Source of the DNA: Burkholderiales bacterium
Lineage (GTDB): Bacteria > Pseudomonadota > Gammaproteobacteria > Burkholderiales > Casimicrobiaceae
DNA length: 64,000 bases
Assembly (NCBI GenBank): GCA_025354165.1
Contig: JANXNI010000069.1
Span: 56,432 to 120,431, forward strand
Direction of reading: 5' to 3'
Shown here: positions 61,483 through 64,000 of the stretch, in pieces
How the letters are laid out: every line of letters begins with the position of its first letter
Numbering within the stretch: the stretch's first letter is position 1
Position numbers and translations under genes: made by a program
The notes under the pieces: generated by a model
The model's input: only the letters and a program-made list of their open reading frames with translations
What the model was told of the DNA's origin: nothing
Database searches by the model: none

Positions 61483-61514
61483 GCCGCAGTGGTGTCATAC
61501 CCTGCGGCTTTTTT
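61483..61514 (+). terminator. Rho-independent terminator after the porin gene
   Basis: GCCGCAG (61483-61489) pairs with CTGCGGC (61502-61508) across a 12-base loop, followed by six T. It isolates the porin transcript from the glycosyltransferase gene 9 bases on. Confidence 0.85.
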
Positions 61515-61522
61515 GTTGCCGT

Positions 61523-63313
61523 GTGATTGATGTTTTTTGTTTACTGGCAGCCGAATTGAAGCTTACGAAAAATACTTTGGCGGCGTTATTTGCGATCTGG
61601 GTCGTCGCTTGGTTTGGCACGCTTGAATTGCGGGGTTTGTTTATCCCTGATGAGGGGCGCTACGCCGAGATTCCGCGCGAAATGGTGGCCACAGGCGACT
61701 GGGTCACGCCGCGCCTGAACAACATCAAGTTTTTCGAAAAACCGCCGTTGCAATATTGGCTCACCGCCGTGTCGCTGTCTGTGTTCGGCGACGACGAGTG
61801 GTCGGCTCGATTCCCCGCTGCATTGCTGGGTTTTTTGGCAGTATTGGCGACCGCATCTACCGCGCGCAGATTGTGGGGCACTGACGGGGCCGTTGCGACC
61901 ACCGTCGTCCTGGCCAGTAGCTGGGCGTTTTATCTTTGTAGTCAGTACCTGACCGTCGACATGAGTCTGACGGCGTTTCTCACTATGGCGTTGTGCTCGT
62001 TTCTGCTCGCCCAGCAGTCGCACGAGGATGCGACCGGCGCTGGACGATTCTGGATGTGTCTGGCGTGGGTCTCGTGCGCCCTTGCCGTTCTGAGCAAAGG
62101 TCTGATTGGTGTAGTGCTGCCAGCGCTTGCTTTAATTTTGTACAGCACATTGGCTCGCGATGTGACGATATGGCGACGGCTCGAAATCATTCGTGGATCG
62201 GTGCTTTTCTTCGTCATTGCTGCCCCTTGGTTTGTGTTGGTGCAGCATCGGAACGCCGAATTCTTCGATCTCTTTTTTATTCGCGAACATTTCCAGCGGT
62301 TTGCTTCTAACCGCAGCGAGCGATTCGGCCCGTGGTGGTACTACGCGCCGATATTGCTGGTGGGTGCGATGCCGTGGTTGCCGGGGCTTATTTATCAGTG
62401 CCTCAATCGGGCCGTAAGCGTGAGACCCGGGGCGATTGTCAATCGCGCCGCAAACTACGTGCCGACGCATCCGATGACGAGGGCGTTCAGACCATCTCTG
62501 TTTTGCGTTGCGTGGGTGCTGGCGATTATCGTTTTCTTCAGCCTGTCACGGTCAAAGTTACCCGCTTATGTCATGCCCGTTTTCCCTGCGCTCGCCTTGT
62601 TGGCTGGCCGTCGAGCCTTTTTCGCACAACCGGGCGTGCTGCGCTGGTGTTCCACAAGCTGCGCCGTCGTTGGTATCGTGCTAATGGCTGCATCAACGCA
62701 GCTTCCACGTCTTGATCGGTTCGCTGATATCGGATCAGAGGTCGCTGGCGGCATGCCGTGGCTATTTCTGGCGACGGCCTGCCTGTGCGCAGGCGGTGTC
62801 GTCGGGTGGTGCTGTGTCCGGCGCAACAAGCAAGCGAACAGCGTGGTGGCGATAACGCTGGGAAACTTCGCGTTTTGGGGATGCCTGTTCGTGTTTTTGC
62901 ATCACATTGATGCTGCATTTTCGTCCGAGCGCATGATTGAGGAGCTAGTGAAAGAGGAGCGGCCCTTTGCGCCGCAATCGCCGTTCTACTCCGTGGGGCC
63001 GATTGATTATTCCGTCGCGTTCTATCTCGGTCGGCCCATGACGTCGGTCAATCATCGTGGCGAAATGGACGCAGGATTGCTTGCGGAGCCGGAAAAGTTC
63101 ATCAGCACCTTCGAACAATTTCAGACCATCTGGAAAGCAGGAGCGGGGCGTGCCTATGCGGTGATGAATCCGGACCGATATGCCGACATGGTGCGAGCAG
63201 GACTTCAGATGCAGGTCGTCGCCCGCGATCACCGACTGGTCGTTGTGATGCGACCCGACGCGTCGGTTCCTGGCCAAATCGGAGCGGCGAACCCAACAGC
63301 GATTGGCCCTTGA
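61523..63313 (+). CDS. ArnT/PMT-like membrane glycosyltransferase
   Basis: A 596-residue protein with about 12 hydrophobic helices. The first periplasmic loop carries LFIPDEGRYAEIPREMVATG and FFEKPPLQYWLTAVSL, the catalytic-loop signature of ArnT and related GT39/GT83 enzymes that use polyprenyl-linked sugars. ArnT itself adds 4-amino-4-deoxy-L-arabinose to lipid A; no arnBCADEF genes are near, so the acceptor is open. Start is ambiguous: GTG at 61523 or TTG at 61556 (MKLTKNTLAAL), both directly after the porin terminator. Confidence 0.85.
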   Translation: MIDVFCLLAAELKLTKNTLAALFAIWVVAWFGTLELRGLFIPDEGRYAEIPREMVATGDWVTPRLNNIKFFEKPPLQYWLTAVSLSVFGDDEWSARFPAALLGFLAVLATASTARRLWGTDGAVATTVVLASSWAFYLCSQYLTVDMSLTAFLTMALCSFLLAQQSHEDATGAGRFWMCLAWVSCALAVLSKGLIGVVLPALALILYSTLARDVTIWRRLEIIRGSVLFFVIAAPWFVLVQHRNAEFFDLFFIREHFQRFASNRSERFGPWWYYAPILLVGAMPWLPGLIYQCLNRAVSVRPGAIVNRAANYVPTHPMTRAFRPSLFCVAWVLAIIVFFSLSRSKLPAYVMPVFPALALLAGRRAFFAQPGVLRWCSTSCAVVGIVLMAASTQLPRLDRFADIGSEVAGGMPWLFLATACLCAGGVVGWCCVRRNKQANSVVAITLGNFAFWGCLFVFLHHIDAAFSSERMIEELVKEERPFAPQSPFYSVGPIDYSVAFYLGRPMTSVNHRGEMDAGLLAEPEKFISTFEQFQTIWKAGAGRAYAVMNPDRYADMVRAGLQMQVVARDHRLVVVMRPDASVPGQIGAANPTAIGP

Positions 63314-63320
63314 AGGCGCT

Positions 63321-64000
63321 CTAAAGTTGATCCCGTAACTGCTCCGCCGCTTCCCGCATCGCGGGCACAAATCGCTTGACTGCGACGCTCGCAGGCAGCG
63401 TCGCGCTCGACATCGACACGCCAATAGCACCGACCGGCAACCCTGAGCCGTCAATGAGCGGCACTGCAATGCCGCGCAGACCCAGTTCGAACTGACTTTC
63501 ACTCAAACCGTAGCCGAGCTTGCGCATCCTGATGATGTCTTTTTTGATCATTGAGCGATCGACGATGGTCTGCGGGGTGTACGCTTTCAGAACCGCGCCG
63601 TCGAGCCAACGGTCAAGTGCCAGATCGGTAAGATAGCTCAACAGCAATCGTCCTGCCGCCACCGTATGTGCGGGCAATCGTGTTCCCGGTTCGAGGCCCG
63701 TGGAGAGCAACTTTGGTGCGTTGGCGCGGCTAATGTAGACGGCCTCGTAACCTTCGAGCACGGACAGATTGGTTGATTCACCGAGCGTAGCAGTGAGCTT
63801 TTGCAGCACCGGCGTCACCGTGCGTGGCAGCCGTGCGGAGGCCACGTAAGAATGTCCGAGCCGCATCACCTTCGGCGTCAACCAGAACGCTTTACCATCG
63901 GTTGCCATGTAGCCAAGCGACGTCAACGTCATCAGATATCGGCGTGCAGCGGCTCGACTTAAGTCGAGCCGCTGCACGCCGATATCTGATGACGTTGACG
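63321..64000 (-). CDS. IclR-family regulator, N-terminal part lost at the right edge
   Basis: From SRAAARRYLMTLTSLGYMAT (end of the winged-helix DNA-binding domain) through the effector domain (YISRANAPKLLSTGLEPGTR, LPAHTVAAGRLLLSYL, RGIAVPLIDGSGLPVGAIGV) the protein matches IclR regulators of the PcaR/PobR type that respond to aromatic acids. It converges on the glycosyltransferase gene, 7 bases away. Upstream of 63960 the coding sequence turns into its own mirror image (an 80-bp perfect palindrome), so the open frame beyond that point, including a GTG at 63977, is probably not the true N-terminus. Confidence 0.8.
   Translation of the reverse strand, partial: STSSDIGVQRLDLSRAAARRYLMTLTSLGYMATDGKAFWLTPKVMRLGHSYVASARLPRTVTPVLQKLTATLGESTNLSVLEGYEAVYISRANAPKLLSTGLEPGTRLPAHTVAAGRLLLSYLTDLALDRWLDGAVLKAYTPQTIVDRSMIKKDIIRMRKLGYGLSESQFELGLRGIAVPLIDGSGLPVGAIGVSMSSATLPASVAVKRFVPAMREAAEQLRDQL
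63921..64000. repeat. Perfect 80-bp palindrome reaching the window edge
   Basis: Positions 63921-63960 and 63961-64000 are exact reverse complements with no spacer, centred in the IclR helix-turn-helix codons. It stops at 64000 only because the window does; its real length is unknown. Confidence 0.97.

Overview
The window is a chromosomal segment of a Gram-negative bacterium, most likely a betaproteobacterium of the Burkholderiales type. This rests on gene families and gene order: rpoE-rseA-rseB-degP-lepA-lepB-DUF4845-rnc-era-recO-acpS-nagZ in one run, a classical 16-strand porin, an IPTL-CTERM surface protein, gspDEF, TRAP and Ugp-like transporters, and moderately GC-rich coding DNA with many GTG/TTG starts. 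No rRNA, phage, insertion sequence or CRISPR array was seen; there is one tRNA (Asn).

Layout. 1-0.9 kb: the start of an ArsR-type regulator and rppH. 0.9-7.5 kb (minus strand): a YIP1 membrane protein, an exported protein of unknown function, an endonuclease/exonuclease/phosphatase-fold protein and a complete Ugp-like ABC importer. 7.6-15.3 kb: a YkgJ cysteine-cluster protein, a lipoprotein, type II secretion gspD-gspE-gspF, a tandem-DEP protein with a receiver-like N-terminus, and a GNAT acetyltransferase. 16-19.4 kb: a secreted protein with cohesin-like and dockerin-like ends, directly followed by a Calx-beta/IPTL-CTERM protein. 19.5-25.9 kb: two amidases around a peptide-binding protein, a 3-hydroxyisobutyrate-dehydrogenase-like enzyme, and a chalcone-isomerase-like exported protein. 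26-29.9 kb: a YrdC/YciO protein, a CysB-like regulator, an MFS efflux pump, DUF192 and DUF805. 30-34.3 kb (minus): a dctPQM TRAP transporter with a TauD-type dioxygenase and an ABM monooxygenase. 34.7-47.2 kb: asparaginase and the sigma-E/lepA/rnc/era core cluster. 47.3-54.2 kb: uvrC and pgsA-tRNA-Asn, separated by an accessory stretch with toxin-antitoxin remnants, an LpxR-like lipid A deacylase, a Nudix and a LOG protein. 54.2-64 kb: small enzymes, aconitase, aroB, a porin, an ArnT-like glycosyltransferase and an IclR regulator cut by the window edge.

The most unusual signal is not a gene. Six intergenic copies of a roughly 120-bp imperfect palindrome occur at about 15.6, 22.7, 29.4, 34.5, 47.2 and 58.9 kb. 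All share AGCTTT ends, a GGGCT box in each arm and a TCGA centre at constant spacing; several sit directly against start or stop codons. Two further REP-like hairpin families are present: GTGGGCA-type, in inverted orientation around the second amidase, and GGGAGCGGCTTTAGCCGCGA-type, three copies. The right edge ends in a perfect 80-bp palindrome inside the IclR gene, which is either an inverted duplication or an assembly fold-back.

Functionally the window links envelope homeostasis (sigma-E system, DegP, LepB, LpxR, ArnT, porin, secretin), small-molecule uptake with catabolic enzymes (Ugp-like, TRAP-TauD, amidases, asparaginase) and core information processing (LepA, RNase III, Era, RecO, UvrC).
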